From Alphaproteobacteria bacterium (lineage in GTDB: Bacteria; Pseudomonadota; Alphaproteobacteria; Rhizobiales; Xanthobacteraceae), in assembly GCA_005884685.1 (NCBI GenBank), contig VBAH01000019.1, forward strand, positions 62,001-126,000: a stretch of DNA of 64,000 nucleotides, read 5' to 3'. Positions 31,590 through 40,590 of this stretch are shown piece by piece. The notes beneath the pieces were generated by a model. It saw nothing but the letters and a program-made list of their open reading frames with translations, had not been told where the DNA came from and did not search any database. Each line of letters begins with the position of its first letter. Positions within the stretch are counted from its first letter, which is position 1. Position numbers and translations under genes: made by a program.

Positions 31590-31733
31590 TCACCGTCACC
31601 CGATATGGGCCATTTCCGAAGGAAACGGCCCGGCCCTGCCCGCCCCAGTGGTGCACAGAAAAACGCTGCCGGAATGTTAATCCGGGCCGCACAATCCCGC
31701 ATACGCGCAAGTCACGGGCGGTAAACGCGAAAA

Positions 31734-31754
31734 GGGCGCGCCGGCAGCGCGCCC
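31734..31754 (-). terminator. Rho-independent terminator of rplM-rpsI
   Basis: GGGCGCGC/GCGCGCCC with a five-base loop. On the minus strand it is followed by TTTTCGCG. It lies 26 bases after the rpsI stop. Confidence 0.82.
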
Positions 31755-31779
31755 CTGGCGTATCGCGGCGCGGATCGTG

Positions 31780-32256
31780 TCAGCGCTTGGAGAACTGGAA
31801 CGAGCGCCGGGCCTTGGCCTTGCCGTACTTCTTGCGTTCGACCACACGGCTGTCGCGCGTCAGGAATCCGCCGCGCTTGAGTGCACCACGCAGGTCCGGC
31901 TCGAAGTAGGTGAGCGCCTTGGAAATGCCGTGGCGGACCGCGCCGGCCTGCCCGGACAGGCCGCCGCCGGACACGCGGCAGATCACGTCGTACTGGCCGG
32001 CGCGATTGGTGGCGACGATCGGCTGCTGGATCAACATGCGCAGCACAGGGCGCGCGAAGAAGACTTCGATCGCGCGCTCGTTGACGACGATCTTGCCGGC
32101 GCCGGGCTTGATCCATACGCGCGCGACTGCGTTCTTGCGCTTGCCGGTCGCGTAGGCGCGGCCCTGCTTGTCGAGCTTCTGCACATACTTCGGCGATTCA
32201 GGCGCGGCGGGCTTCAGAGTGCCGAGCTGGTCGAGCGATTGCATGGTTTCGGCCAC
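31780..32256 (-). CDS. rpsI: 30S ribosomal protein S9
   Basis: A 158-residue ribosomal protein with the alphaproteobacterial N-terminal extension. Signature stretches are [40 protein letters not shown] and the C-terminal RRSFQFSKR that reaches the P-site. The GTG start at 32256 is chosen because [11 protein letters not shown] matches the usual rhizobial N-terminus; an ATG four codons on is possible. It begins two bases after the rplM stop. Confidence 0.97.
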   Translation of the reverse strand: MAETMQSLDQLGTLKPAAPESPKYVQKLDKQGRAYATGKRKNAVARVWIKPGAGKIVVNERAIEVFFARPVLRMLIQQPIVATNRAGQYDVICRVSGGGLSGQAGAVRHGISKALTYFEPDLRGALKRGGFLTRDSRVVERKKYGKAKARRSFQFSKR

Positions 32257-32258
32257 GG

Positions 32259-32720
32259 TCAGGCCCTCACGTTCTTGCGGTTCATGGCGGCGATGTCGAG
32301 TACTTCGGGCTGTTGCGCCGTGTGGGGATGATCGGGGCCCTTGTAGACCCGCAGATTGCCGAACTGCTGGCGGCCGAGGGGCCCATGCGGCAGCATGCGC
32401 TGCACCGCCTTCTCGACTACGCGCTCCGGGAAGCGCCCTTCGAGGATGTGCTTCGCTGTGCGCTCCTTGATGCCGCCGATATAGCCGGTGTGGTGGTGGT
32501 AGACCTTGTTCTCGCGCTTGCGGCCGGTCAGCACCACCTTGTCGGCATTGACGATGATGACGTTGTCGCCGTCATCAACATGGGGCGTGAAGGTCGGCTT
32601 GTGCTTGCCGCGCAGGCGCAGTGCGACGATCGAGGCGAGGCGGCCGACGACGAGGCCTTTGGCGTCGATCAGCACCCATTTCTTCTCGATGTCGGCGGCC
32701 TTCGCCGAATACGTGCTCAT
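32259..32720 (-). CDS. rplM: 50S ribosomal protein L13
   Basis: A 153-residue early-assembly 50S protein. It shows [40 protein letters not shown] and the [20 protein letters not shown] signature. First gene of the rplM-rpsI pair, a near-universal arrangement. Confidence 0.98.
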   Translation of the reverse strand: MSTYSAKAADIEKKWVLIDAKGLVVGRLASIVALRLRGKHKPTFTPHVDDGDNVIIVNADKVVLTGRKRENKVYHHHTGYIGGIKERTAKHILEGRFPERVVEKAVQRMLPHGPLGRQQFGNLRVYKGPDHPHTAQQPEVLDIAAMNRKNVRA

Positions 32721-32865
32721 GATCTCGATTCCGTGGAGAGGCGGGCTGCAAGGGCAGCCGCGAATGGAGGCGGTTTCTACACGCCGCGTCCGCCAGCGTC
32801 AACGCACTTTCAGGCGGCAATCCGACGTAAAAACAAATAGATAGAAAATAGGTATCATAGAACCT

Positions 32866-33327
32866 CTAGCCACCGCGCTGCTCGGGCGGGGGGATTGAAT
32901 AGGTCGAGGTGGCATGGGCCACCATCTCGTCCGCCCCGTCGCAGTAGATCTCGACCTCCCCGACAGCCAGCCGTTTGCCGAGCTTGAGGAGCCGCGCTTC
33001 CGCGATGAGGTCGCGCTGCGTCGGCTTGCGCAGGAAGTTGATATTGAGGTTGGTCGTCACGGCCAGCGGCACCGGCCCGATCGAGGCCAGCACGGCGACA
33101 TACATCGCGAAATCGGTGAGCCCCATCATCGTCGGGCCCGAGATGGTGCCGCCCGGCCGCAAGGATTTCTCGTTGAACTTGCGGCGGATGCGGCAGCCGC
33201 CATGCCAGGCGTCTTCGATGACGTTGTCGGACTTGGTGTGGAAGACCTGCGAAAACTCGCGCGCCAGCAGCTCGCTGACCTGCGCTGCAGTCAGAACGCC
33301 TGGCCGCCTTCCCGTGCTCGCATCCAT
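32866..33327 (-). CDS. PaaI-family hotdog-fold thioesterase
   Basis: A 153-residue acyl-CoA thioesterase-like protein of the hotdog fold. The core motif RPGGTISGPTMMGLTDFAMY (about residues 57-76) occupies the position of the catalytic Asp/Glu helix, followed by VTTNLNINFLRKPTQRDLIA. No signal peptide. Substrate unknown. It lies 138 bp upstream of rplM and 31 bp after the DUF3175 gene, all on the minus strand. Confidence 0.85.
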   Translation of the reverse strand: MDASTGRRPGVLTAAQVSELLAREFSQVFHTKSDNVIEDAWHGGCRIRRKFNEKSLRPGGTISGPTMMGLTDFAMYVAVLASIGPVPLAVTTNLNINFLRKPTQRDLIAEARLLKLGKRLAVGEVEIYCDGADEMVAHATSTYSIPPPEQRGG

Positions 33328-33358
33328 GGTTCACGGATAAGCTGGAGCGGCGGGCGGA

Positions 33359-33712
33359 TCAATCCTCGTGGAATTGCGCCTTCAGTTCGTCCTTCGCGCG
33401 GTTGAGCACCTTCTTGCGCGAGGCCGGCAGGTTCTTGCCCGCGCGGTTGATATAGAAGGTGAGCATCGACAGGGCTGAGCGATACGGGTTCGCCTTGCGA
33501 CGGTGGCTGCGCTCGGCGGAGCGCTTGAGCGACGCGGCGATCTTCTTCGGGTCGCGCAGCTTGAACACGCCGCCCCTGAGGTCCATCGCATTGCTTGTTT
33601 CCGTCACATGCTTCGACCAACGTCGGCCGCCGCGCTTCGTCGTGCTTTTATGGCGCGCTTGGCTGTTTCTGTGAGTGGTTTTGGTGGCCTTTTTCGCGGT
33701 CGTTCGAGGCAT
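33359..33712 (-). CDS. DUF3175 family protein
   Basis: A 117-residue, strongly basic protein: a Lys/Thr-rich N-terminus (PRTTAKKATKTTHRNSQA), then the conserved WSKHVTETSNAMDLRGGVFK and SPYRSA-like ANPYRSALSMLTFYINRAGK. The family is widespread in Proteobacteria and of unknown function; the composition suggests nucleic-acid binding. The ATG at 33712 has GAGGTG upstream; an in-frame GTG at 33721 would overlap that site. Confidence 0.8.
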   Translation of the reverse strand: MPRTTAKKATKTTHRNSQARHKSTTKRGGRRWSKHVTETSNAMDLRGGVFKLRDPKKIAASLKRSAERSHRRKANPYRSALSMLTFYINRAGKNLPASRKKVLNRAKDELKAQFHED

Positions 33713-33811
33713 TGTTTGCACCTCATGCTCGGTTTTTCGCCGTCAAAACGTTCTCCCGCGCGACCTTGTTCCTCCGCTTGCATGGACCGCGCAGCGGATT
33801 AAGTTGCCGCC

Positions 33812-34636
33812 ATGAACGCCCCCGCCCCTGCCCTGCGTGTCGCCTCCGCGCCGGTCCTGCTGCGCGAAGATCTCGGCGACGTCGCGCTGCTCACGCTCAA
33901 TCGTTCCCAGGCGCGCAACAGTCTGTCGGAAGCGTTGATTGCCGCGCTGACGGAAAGTCTTGCCGAGATCGCGACCGACAAGCGCGCACGTGTCGTCGTG
34001 CTGGCGGCGAACGGGCCCTCATTCTGTGCCGGCCACGACATGAAGGAGATGACCGCGCGGCGCAGCGATACCGATCGCGGGCGGGCCTATTTCAAGCAAC
34101 TCATGGATGCCTGCGCGACCATGATGCAGGCAATCGTGCATCTGCCGAAGCCGGTGATCGCGGCCGTTCAGGGCCCCGCGAGCGCGGCGGGCTGCCAGCT
34201 TGTCGCGAGCTGCGATCTCGCGATCGCCTCAAGCGCGGCGAAGTTCGCCACACCGGGCGTCAACATCGGGCTGTTCTGCTCGACCCCGATGGTCGCGCTC
34301 TCGCGCAACGTGTCGCGCAAGGCCGCGATGGAAATGCTGCTCACCGGCGAGCTCATGTCGGCCGACGACGCGCAACGCATCGGCCTCGTCAATCGCGTGG
34401 TGGCGCCCGGGACGGAGCGCGACGAGGCGCTCAAGCTGGCGCGGCAGATTGCCTCGAAGTCGGCGCTGACCGTGAAGATCGGGAAAGAGGCGTTCTACCG
34501 CCAGCTCGAGATGAGTCTCGCGGACGCCTATCGCTACACCTCCGAGGTGATGGTCGAGAACATGCTGGCGCGCGACGCCGAAGAAGGCATCGGTGCGTTC
34601 ATCGAGAAGCGTACGCCGACCTGGGAAGACCGCTAA
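33812..34636 (+). CDS. Enoyl-CoA hydratase/isomerase-family protein lacking both catalytic glutamates (ECHDC3-like)
   Basis: A 274-residue crotonase-fold protein. The CoA-binding/oxyanion segment SFCAGHDMKEM and GPASAAGCQLVASCDLAIAS are present. In classic enoyl-CoA hydratases the catalytic Glu residues lie in GGGCELA and PEVxLG; here these positions read AAGCQLV and PGVNIG, so standard hydratase chemistry is doubtful. The sequence resembles the ECHDC3 branch, whose reaction is not settled. The start is the ATG giving MNAPAPALRVASAPVLL. Confidence 0.88.
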   Translation: MNAPAPALRVASAPVLLREDLGDVALLTLNRSQARNSLSEALIAALTESLAEIATDKRARVVVLAANGPSFCAGHDMKEMTARRSDTDRGRAYFKQLMDACATMMQAIVHLPKPVIAAVQGPASAAGCQLVASCDLAIASSAAKFATPGVNIGLFCSTPMVALSRNVSRKAAMEMLLTGELMSADDAQRIGLVNRVVAPGTERDEALKLARQIASKSALTVKIGKEAFYRQLEMSLADAYRYTSEVMVENMLARDAEEGIGAFIEKRTPTWEDR

Positions 34637-34704
34637 ATCCCTGTCACGATCATGACACTTTTGGCCGCTGAGTACCCTCACCCACGATTTCAAAGGGATG
34701 CCGG

Positions 34705-34920
34705 ATGTTCATTCGCCTGAGCCTGATTGCCGTTCTCGCTTCCGCGTCGCTATCCGCCGCCTTGGCGCAAGGCACACCACAACAGCGTGCCGCATGCCGG
34801 CCCGACGTGGCGAAGTTCTGCAAAGGCAAGGGGGAGGACCCGGGCGTGCTGCTCAGCTGCCTTGAAGAGAACAAGGACAAGATCAGCGAAAAGTGCCGCA
34901 AGGTGATCGAGAGTAACTAG
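34705..34920 (+). CDS. Small secreted cysteine-rich-repeat protein
   Basis: A 71-residue protein with a clear signal peptide (MFIRLSLIAVLASASLSAAL-AQ) and a mature part of about 50 residues with four Cys: RAACRPDVAKFCKGKG, then LLSCLEENKDKISEKC. The spacing matches the Cys-rich (GLG1/FGFR-type) repeat found in bacterial periplasmic proteins. Probably two disulfides; function unknown. It has the same Cys and NK-IS pattern as the gene at 35736, so the two are paralogues separated by one gene. AAAGGGATG precedes the ATG. Confidence 0.8.
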   Translation: MFIRLSLIAVLASASLSAALAQGTPQQRAACRPDVAKFCKGKGEDPGVLLSCLEENKDKISEKCRKVIESN

Positions 34921-34985
34921 CCCTCACGCAGTCTTGCGTGGCGCTCCGGCGGCCCGGATTTAGATTGGCGGCACACGAGGGTGCC

Positions 34986-35615
34986 ATGACCAACAGCGAA
35001 ATCGTCTTCACGCCAGCCGCACGGCGCGCGCAGGCCGAGCGCGGATCGGCCAGCGCATACGACAAGACGATCGCCGCTGGCTTCCCCAACACGGTGACGC
35101 CGGAGCTGGCAGCATTCATCGCCGAACAGGACACGGCCTTCCTCGGCACCGCCTCGGCGGACGGCGCGCCTTACATCCAGCATCGCGGCGGGCCCAAAGG
35201 CTTCATCAAGGTCGTCGACGAGCGCACGCTCGGCTTTGCCGACTACCGTGGCAACCGGCAGTACATCACGCTCGGAAACCTGTCCGAAAACGACCGCGCC
35301 TACCTGTTCCTGATCGATTTCTCGCGCCGCCAGCGCATCAAACTGTGGGGCCGGGCCCGCGTGGTCGAGAACGACGACGCGCTGGTCGCGCGGCTGTTCG
35401 ACCAGGGCTACAAGGCAAGGCCCGAGCGTGTGATCCTGTTTACCATCGAGGCTTGGGACGTGAACTGCTCCCAGCACATCACGGCGCGGCTGACGGCCGA
35501 TGAGGTGGAAGGGCTGCTCGGCACGGTGCAGGAGCGCATCGCCGCCCTTCAGGCGGAGAATGCCCGCCTCCGGTCCCTGCTCGCCGAGCGCCAGGACGGA
35601 GTGGTATCCGGCTGA
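34986..35615 (+). CDS. Pyridoxamine 5'-phosphate oxidase-family (FMN-binding split-barrel) protein
   Basis: A 209-residue flavin-binding split-barrel protein. The core reads AFLGTASADGAPYIQHRGGP, then FADYRGNRQYITLGNLSEND, a pattern of the PNPOx-like family whose members reduce diverse substrates; the true PdxH signature is absent. A C-terminal coiled segment (VQERIAALQAENARLRSLLA) follows. The ATG start has GAGGG nearby. Physiological substrate unknown. Confidence 0.85.
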   Translation: MTNSEIVFTPAARRAQAERGSASAYDKTIAAGFPNTVTPELAAFIAEQDTAFLGTASADGAPYIQHRGGPKGFIKVVDERTLGFADYRGNRQYITLGNLSENDRAYLFLIDFSRRQRIKLWGRARVVENDDALVARLFDQGYKARPERVILFTIEAWDVNCSQHITARLTADEVEGLLGTVQERIAALQAENARLRSLLAERQDGVVSG

Positions 35616-35735
35616 CAATGCTCGGTTTTTTCATCCGTTGAACCTTTCTGCCCCTCGCCGCGTCTAATGCTCTGAAGGGGAGCGTCACCTGTCCGGGCGG
35701 GCGGGGAGCGAGGCCCCTCAGGTAAGGGGACTTCC

Positions 35736-36083
35736 ATGAACCGCATCATGCTCAGCGTCGCTTTCGCGATGCTCTCCACGGCGGCCATCGCACAGACCGC
35801 CGAAGAGCAGAATCTCTGCATGAACGACGCCTTCCGCGTCTGCTCGCACACCATTCCCGATCGCGGCCGCACGGTCGCCTGCATGGTGCAGAACAAGGCG
35901 AAGCTCTCCTCCGGCTGCCAGATGGTGATGGACAAGTATGCGACGCCGGCGACCGAAACCGCCTACGCGGCTCCGGCTCCCGCCGCACAGGTCCGCACCA
36001 CGAGAAACGCCTCGCTCAAGCCGGTGAAGACCGCGGTCGCGAGCCAGCGCCCGGGCAAGCCGCTGAATATCCTGATGCGCTAA
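35736..36083 (+). CDS. Small secreted cysteine-rich protein, paralogue of 34705-34920
   Basis: A 115-residue protein with a signal peptide (MNRIMLSVAFAMLSTAAIAQ). A four-Cys module follows (NLCMNDAFRVCSH... VACMVQNKAKLSSGC) with the same spacing as the gene at 34705. A Pro/Ala-rich tail (ATPATETAYAAPAPAAQ) may be a flexible linker. Function unknown. The paralogy is seen directly: C-x6-C, then C[LM]-x3-NK-x-K/D-[LI]S-x2-C. Confidence 0.75.
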   Translation: MNRIMLSVAFAMLSTAAIAQTAEEQNLCMNDAFRVCSHTIPDRGRTVACMVQNKAKLSSGCQMVMDKYATPATETAYAAPAPAAQVRTTRNASLKPVKTAVASQRPGKPLNILMR

Positions 36084-36159
36084 GGCGCATTGCCCTCCCC
36101 GATCATCCGAGCACGGCAGGCTGGACCTTTTCCCGCCTGCCCGCCATATGCTCGGCATC

Positions 36160-36738
36160 ATGACTCACGACCGGTACGACGACAGCTACATCCGCGGCAT
36201 CCTCAATACCGTGAAGACCATTGCGATGGTCGGCGCGTCGGCGAAGGACAACCGGCCGAGCTACTTTGCGTTCAAGTATTTGGCTGAGCGCGGCTACAAC
36301 ATGATCCCGATCAATCCCGGCCTCGGCGGCAAGGAGTTGCTGGGGCGGAAAATCTACGGGCGGCTCGCTGAGGTCCCCGAGCCGATCGACATGGTCGACA
36401 TCTTCCGCGCCTCCAAATACGCGCTACCGGTCGTGCAGGAGGCGCTGGCGCTTACGCCGAGGCCACGCGTGATCTGGATGCAGCTCGGCGTCCGCAACGA
36501 CGAGGCGGCCGCGCTTGCCGAGGCGAACGGCATGAAAGTCGTGATGAACCGCTGCCCGAAGATCGAGTACGGCCGGCTCTCCTCGGAGATCGGCTGGATC
36601 GGCGTCAACTCGCGCACGCTCTCCTCCAAGCGCGCGCAAATCTTCGGCAAGGGCGTGCAGCGCATGTCCTTGAACCGTGCGACGCTCGGCGGCGGCGTTG
36701 CGGCTCGCGTCGTGCGCGATGACGAAAACAGCGGCTGA
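36160..36738 (+). CDS. CoA-binding protein (YccU-like)
   Basis: A 192-residue Rossmann-fold protein of the CoA_binding_2 family. It shows KTIAMVGASAKDNRPSYFAF (dinucleotide/CoA loop), MIPINPGLGGKELLGRKIYG and VIWMQLGVRNDEAAALAEAN, with the Cys of NRCPKIEYGRL near the end. Family members bind CoA; catalytic function is not established. The start at 36160 or an ATG four codons upstream (36148) cannot be separated by ribosome site. It lies 66 bp before metY. Confidence 0.85.
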   Translation: MTHDRYDDSYIRGILNTVKTIAMVGASAKDNRPSYFAFKYLAERGYNMIPINPGLGGKELLGRKIYGRLAEVPEPIDMVDIFRASKYALPVVQEALALTPRPRVIWMQLGVRNDEAAALAEANGMKVVMNRCPKIEYGRLSSEIGWIGVNSRTLSSKRAQIFGKGVQRMSLNRATLGGGVAARVVRDDENSG

Positions 36739-36803
36739 CACCGCCATTCCGGTCCCGTAAAACCGGGCTGGCGCATTCCTTTACTCACCCCGGAGCCTCG
36801 TCC

Positions 36804-38090
36804 ATGAGCGAAGACCGCACGCCCGGCTTTAACACGCTTGCCATCCATGCCGGCGCGCAGCCGGACCCGACCACGGGCGCGCGCGCCACGCCGATCTATC
36901 AGACGACGTCGTTCGTGTTCGACGACGTCGATCATGCGGCATCGCTGTTCGGCCTGCAGGCGTTCGGCAACATCTACACGCGCATCGGCAATCCCACCAA
37001 TGCGGTGCTCGAAGAGCGCATCGCGGCGCTCGAGGGCGGCACCGCCGGGCTCGCGGTCGCGTCCGGTCACGCCGCGCAGGTGCTGGTGATGCAGGCGCTG
37101 ATGATGCCGGGCGAGGAGTTCGTCGCCTCGAAGAAGCTCTATGGCGGCTCGATCAACCAGTTCAACCACGCATTCAAGAGCTTCGGCTGGAACGTGGTGT
37201 GGGCCGACCCCGACGACATTTCGACCTTCGAGCGCGGCATCTCGGCCAAGACCAAGGCGATCTTCATCGAGTCGATCGCCAACCCGGGCGGCGTGATCAC
37301 CGACATCGAGGCGGTCGCCGCCATCGCGCGCAAGGCCGGCGTTCCGCTGATCGTCGACAACACGCTGGCGACGCCTTATTTGTGCAAGCCGATCGAGCAC
37401 GGCGCCGACATCGTCGTGCACTCGCTCACCAAATTCCTGGGCGGTCACGGCAATTCGATCGGCGGCCTGATCGTCGACGGCGGCACGTTCAACTGGTCGC
37501 GCGAGGGCCGCTATCCGATGCTGTCGGATCCGCGGCCGGAATATAACGGCATCGTGCTGCACGAGACCTTCGGCAACTTCGCCTTCGCGATCGCCTGCCG
37601 CGTGCTCGGCCTGCGCGACATCGGGCCGGCGCTCTCTCCGTTCAACGCGTTCCTGATCCTGACCGGCGTCGAGACCTTGCCGCTGCGCATGCAGCGCCAC
37701 TGCGACAACGCGCAGACGGTGGCCACCTGGCTTGCCGCGCAGAAGAGCGTCGCGTGGGTGAGCTACCCCGGCCTGCCGACCGACCGCTATCATAACCTTG
37801 CGAAGAAATACGTGCCGAAGGGCGCGGGCGCGGTGTTCACCTTCGGGCTCAAGGGTGGCTACGAGGCGGGCGTCAAGCTCGTGTCGAACGTGAAGCTGTT
37901 CTCGCATCTCGCCAACATCGGCGACACGCGTTCGCTGATCATCCACCCGGCCTCGACCACGCACCGCCAGCTCTCCGATGCGCAGAAGGTGCAGGCCGGC
38001 GCCGGCCCGGACGTGGTCCGGCTCTCGATCGGGCTGGAGGACCCCGCCGACATCATCCACGATCTGGAACAGGCGCTGGAGGCGGCCTAA
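36804..38090 (+). CDS. metY: O-acetylhomoserine sulfhydrylase (aminocarboxypropyltransferase)
   Basis: A 428-residue PLP enzyme of the Cys/Met metabolism family that makes homocysteine from O-acetylhomoserine and sulfide. The PLP Lys lies in [20 protein letters not shown], and N-terminal [20 protein letters not shown] and C-terminal [15 protein letters not shown] are diagnostic. Length (about 425) favours MetY over the shorter MetZ or MetB. Its stop overlaps the convergent ctaA stop by four bases. Confidence 0.93.
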   Translation: MSEDRTPGFNTLAIHAGAQPDPTTGARATPIYQTTSFVFDDVDHAASLFGLQAFGNIYTRIGNPTNAVLEERIAALEGGTAGLAVASGHAAQVLVMQALMMPGEEFVASKKLYGGSINQFNHAFKSFGWNVVWADPDDISTFERGISAKTKAIFIESIANPGGVITDIEAVAAIARKAGVPLIVDNTLATPYLCKPIEHGADIVVHSLTKFLGGHGNSIGGLIVDGGTFNWSREGRYPMLSDPRPEYNGIVLHETFGNFAFAIACRVLGLRDIGPALSPFNAFLILTGVETLPLRMQRHCDNAQTVATWLAAQKSVAWVSYPGLPTDRYHNLAKKYVPKGAGAVFTFGLKGGYEAGVKLVSNVKLFSHLANIGDTRSLIIHPASTTHRQLSDAQKVQAGAGPDVVRLSIGLEDPADIIHDLEQALEAA

Positions 38091-39148
38091 GCCTTCGCCG
38101 GCGCGCCGAGCGACTGCGTGGCGCTGCGCGCCGTCAGGCTCTGCGCGTGCACGGTCGCAAGCGCCAGCACGAGGATCGCGCCGGCCTGATGGGCGAGCGC
38201 GAGGCCGATCGGCACCTGATAGAGCAGCGTCAAAATGCCGAGCGCGGCTTGAATCGTCACGAGTCCGGCAAGCGCCAGCGCATGTGTGAGCACCGGGCCG
38301 CGGCGCACGGTGCGCGCCGCGTCGACCGCGTGCATTACAGCGCCCAGCCACAGCGTATATGCCGTCATGCGGTGGCTGAACTGAACCGTCAGCGTGTTCT
38401 CGAAAAAATTCCGCCACATGGGTGTGTCGTGAAACAGCCGCGCCGTGTCCGGGATGAAGCTGCCGTCGATCAGCGGCCAGGTGTTGTAGGTCAGCCCCGC
38501 GCGTAGTCCCGCGACCAGCGCGCCGAGATAGATCTGGATCAGCACCAGCACGAGCAGCGCGACCGCACCGGCATGAATGCGCGACGGCACTTCGATCGGC
38601 GCGCGGGCCATGCGCGCAGCGGTCCATACGATGGCGGCGAAGATCACGCAGGCGAGGACGAGATGCGTCGCGAGCCGGTACTGCGAGACCTCGACCCGAT
38701 CGGCGAGGCCGGAGGCGACCATCCACCAGCCGACCGCGCCTTGCAGCGCGCCGAGCCCGAAGATCGTCCACAGCCGCCAGCGCAAGCCCTCCCGGATCCA
38801 GCCCTTCGCGAGAAACCAGAGGAAGGGCAGCAGGAACGCCACGCCGATGATGCGTCCCATCAGCCGGTGCGCCCACTCCCACCGGAAGATGGTCTTGAAC
38901 TCGGCGAGCGTCATCGCGCTGTTGAGATGCTGGAACTGGGGGATGGTCTTGTATTTATCGAACTCGGCCTGCCACCCGGCCTCGCTCAGCGGCGGCAACG
39001 TGCCGGTCACCGGCTTCCATTCCACGATCGACAGGCCGGATTCCGTCAGGCGCGTCGCGCCGCCCACCAGCACCATCGCGAAGATGAGCGCCGCGACGGC
39101 GTAAAGCCAAATACGGACAGCGCGTTGGCGGCGGTCGATGAGGTCCAT
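38087..39148 (-). CDS. ctaA: Heme A synthase
   Basis: A 353-residue polytopic membrane protein (about eight helices) that oxidises the methyl group of heme O to give heme A for cytochrome aa3. Four conserved His ligands are visible: [29 protein letters not shown] and ALAHQAGAI. The N-terminal [21 protein letters not shown] is a signature. The start is the ATG before [13 protein letters not shown]; longer upstream frames are hydrophilic. It stands alone here, without other cta genes. Confidence 0.95.
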   Translation of the reverse strand: MDLIDRRQRAVRIWLYAVAALIFAMVLVGGATRLTESGLSIVEWKPVTGTLPPLSEAGWQAEFDKYKTIPQFQHLNSAMTLAEFKTIFRWEWAHRLMGRIIGVAFLLPFLWFLAKGWIREGLRWRLWTIFGLGALQGAVGWWMVASGLADRVEVSQYRLATHLVLACVIFAAIVWTAARMARAPIEVPSRIHAGAVALLVLVLIQIYLGALVAGLRAGLTYNTWPLIDGSFIPDTARLFHDTPMWRNFFENTLTVQFSHRMTAYTLWLGAVMHAVDAARTVRRGPVLTHALALAGLVTIQAALGILTLLYQVPIGLALAHQAGAILVLALATVHAQSLTARSATQSLGAPAKA

Positions 39149-39223
39149 GCGTCTCTTGCCGGGAATGGCGCGGACCATATAGACCGAGCCCAGCCGGTCA
39201 AGGCGCCGCAACGAAAGGTGACG

Positions 39224-39433
39224 ATGCGCATCCGCACGCGCAAGCTGATCGGAACCGTCGGACTGCTCCTGCTGGTGACGGCATGGGCGCTCACCATGAT
39301 GGCATTCGCGCAGTTTGCGCTGCGCGCCCAGAGCGGCCTCGTCGCGGCGCTGTTTTATCTCGTTGCCGGCCTCGGCTGGGTGCTGCCGGCGATGCCGCTG
39401 GTCAGCTGGATGCAGCGCGCGGATAACACCTGA
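39224..39433 (+). CDS. DUF2842 small membrane protein
   Basis: A 69-residue protein with two transmembrane helices ([20 protein letters not shown] and [20 protein letters not shown]) and the DUF2842 signature [10 protein letters not shown]...[13 protein letters not shown]. Alphaproteobacterial family of unknown function. AAAGGTG lies just before the ATG. It is divergent from ctaA across 75 bp, an adjacency that may reflect a link to oxidase assembly, which is inference only. Confidence 0.85.
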   Translation: MRIRTRKLIGTVGLLLLVTAWALTMMAFAQFALRAQSGLVAALFYLVAGLGWVLPAMPLVSWMQRADNT

Positions 39434-39434
39434 C

Positions 39435-39510
39435 CCTGGGTTCGCTCGTCGCCGCGAAAGCGGGGACCCAGTTGTTGGTCCCTGGATTCCCGCTTACGCG
39501 GGAATGAGCG
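39435..39510. repeat. Composite palindromic intergenic repeat
   Basis: Two hairpins side by side. CTGGGT (39436-39441) pairs with ACCCAG (39466-39471) enclosing CCGC-GAAA-GCGG (39452-39463). TTCCCGC-TTAC-GCGGGAA occupies 39487-39504. It sits in the convergent gap between the DUF2842 gene and the deacetylase, so it may also stop transcription from both sides. The GATTCCCGC...GCGGGAATGA wording is typical of dispersed proteobacterial repeats. Confidence 0.7.
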
Positions 39511-39516
39511 ACAGCG

Positions 39517-40575
39517 CTACGCCGCATCGACCCGCCGGAATCCGTTCCACAGCGCGGTCGCGGCGCCCGAGAGCAGCACCTTGGCGTAGCGGCGCTGCTG
39601 GTATTCGCCGTTGAGCGAGAGGCGCGGCAGCGCGGTCAGGTGCGCAGCGTGCTCGGGAAACAGCACGCCGGGGCGCGTCGTCACCGCGGTCTTGAAGCCG
39701 GCCTCCGCGGCGATGCGAAACTCGCGCGGACCAGCCGACGTGCGGTCGCCGACCGGATAGCTGAAATGCGCCGGCCTCATTCCGAGCGTCGCCTCGATCA
39801 CCGCGGCGCTTTGCTGCATCTCGCCGCGCACGTCCGCGTCGCTCGCCTTTTTCAGCATGACGTGGTTGACCGTGTGCGCGCCGATTGTTGCGAGCGGGTC
39901 AGCGGCGATTTCACCGATCTCCTCCCAGGTCATGCACAGGTCCTTACAGAACGCGGCGCTGTCGACGCCATAACGGGCGCCGAGGTCGCGCACGACCTCG
40001 CGCAGTTCGTCCTCGCTGTCGAGGCTGCGCAGCCACCAGTAGATGTGCTCGTACAGCTCGTACTTGGCTTCCGTGGAATGGCAGTCGTAGCGACGATCCT
40101 CGCCGTCCATCACCAGCGCGACGCGGCTGTGGCGCGCGATGACGGCCTCGAGCGTGAGCCACCAAAGCTCTCCAGCGCGATCCGGAAAACTGGTCGGTAT
40201 GTAGATGGCGAACGGTGCTTCGTATCTCTTCAGGATCGGCAGCGCGTAGCGCAGATTGTCGCGATAGCCGTCGTCGAAGGTGACGCAGACGAAGCGGCGG
40301 CGAAAGTCCTGCTCCTTCAGGCGCCGGTGCATCTCATCGAGCGTGACGATGTCGATGCCGCCATGCCGCAGGCCTTTGATCACATCATCCAGAAACTCAG
40401 GCGAGACCTCCAGCAGCCGGTTGGGCTGAAAGGACCCTGTCCGCGGCGGACGCACGTGGTGCAGTGTCAGGATTGCGCCGACGCCACCGAGCAGCGGGCG
40501 CAGCAGGTGATGGGCGCCGGTAAAATACAGCGCCTCCATTCCGGTGCGCAGGACGACCTTTTTCAATCCGGCCAC
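39517..40575 (-). CDS. Polysaccharide deacetylase (NodB homology)
   Basis: A 352-residue carbohydrate esterase family 4-type protein. The metal-binding motif 1 is VTFDDGYRDN (about residues 96-105), motif 2 is IGAHTVNHVML (His-x3-His), and motif 3 lies in HFSYPVGDRT. It removes acetyl groups from polysaccharide amino sugars. No clear signal peptide, so it may act in the cytoplasm or at the membrane face. It lies 15 bp after the co-polymerase gene, in the minus-strand half of the exopolysaccharide locus. Confidence 0.9.
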   Translation of the reverse strand: MAGLKKVVLRTGMEALYFTGAHHLLRPLLGGVGAILTLHHVRPPRTGSFQPNRLLEVSPEFLDDVIKGLRHGGIDIVTLDEMHRRLKEQDFRRRFVCVTFDDGYRDNLRYALPILKRYEAPFAIYIPTSFPDRAGELWWLTLEAVIARHSRVALVMDGEDRRYDCHSTEAKYELYEHIYWWLRSLDSEDELREVVRDLGARYGVDSAAFCKDLCMTWEEIGEIAADPLATIGAHTVNHVMLKKASDADVRGEMQQSAAVIEATLGMRPAHFSYPVGDRTSAGPREFRIAAEAGFKTAVTTRPGVLFPEHAAHLTALPRLSLNGEYQQRRYAKVLLSGAATALWNGFRRVDAA

Positions 40576-40590
40576 GATGCGGATCCCACC

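Noticed and set aside
36115-36141. GGCAGGC/GCCTGCC hairpin as terminator before the CoA-binding gene
   Set aside because: A 7-bp stem exists but has no T run and lies seven bases before a possible start codon; too weak to call.
36354-38882. An 842-codon minus-strand frame across metY and ctaA
   Set aside because: It is antisense to metY and out of phase with ctaA; low-complexity Arg/Asp-rich product.
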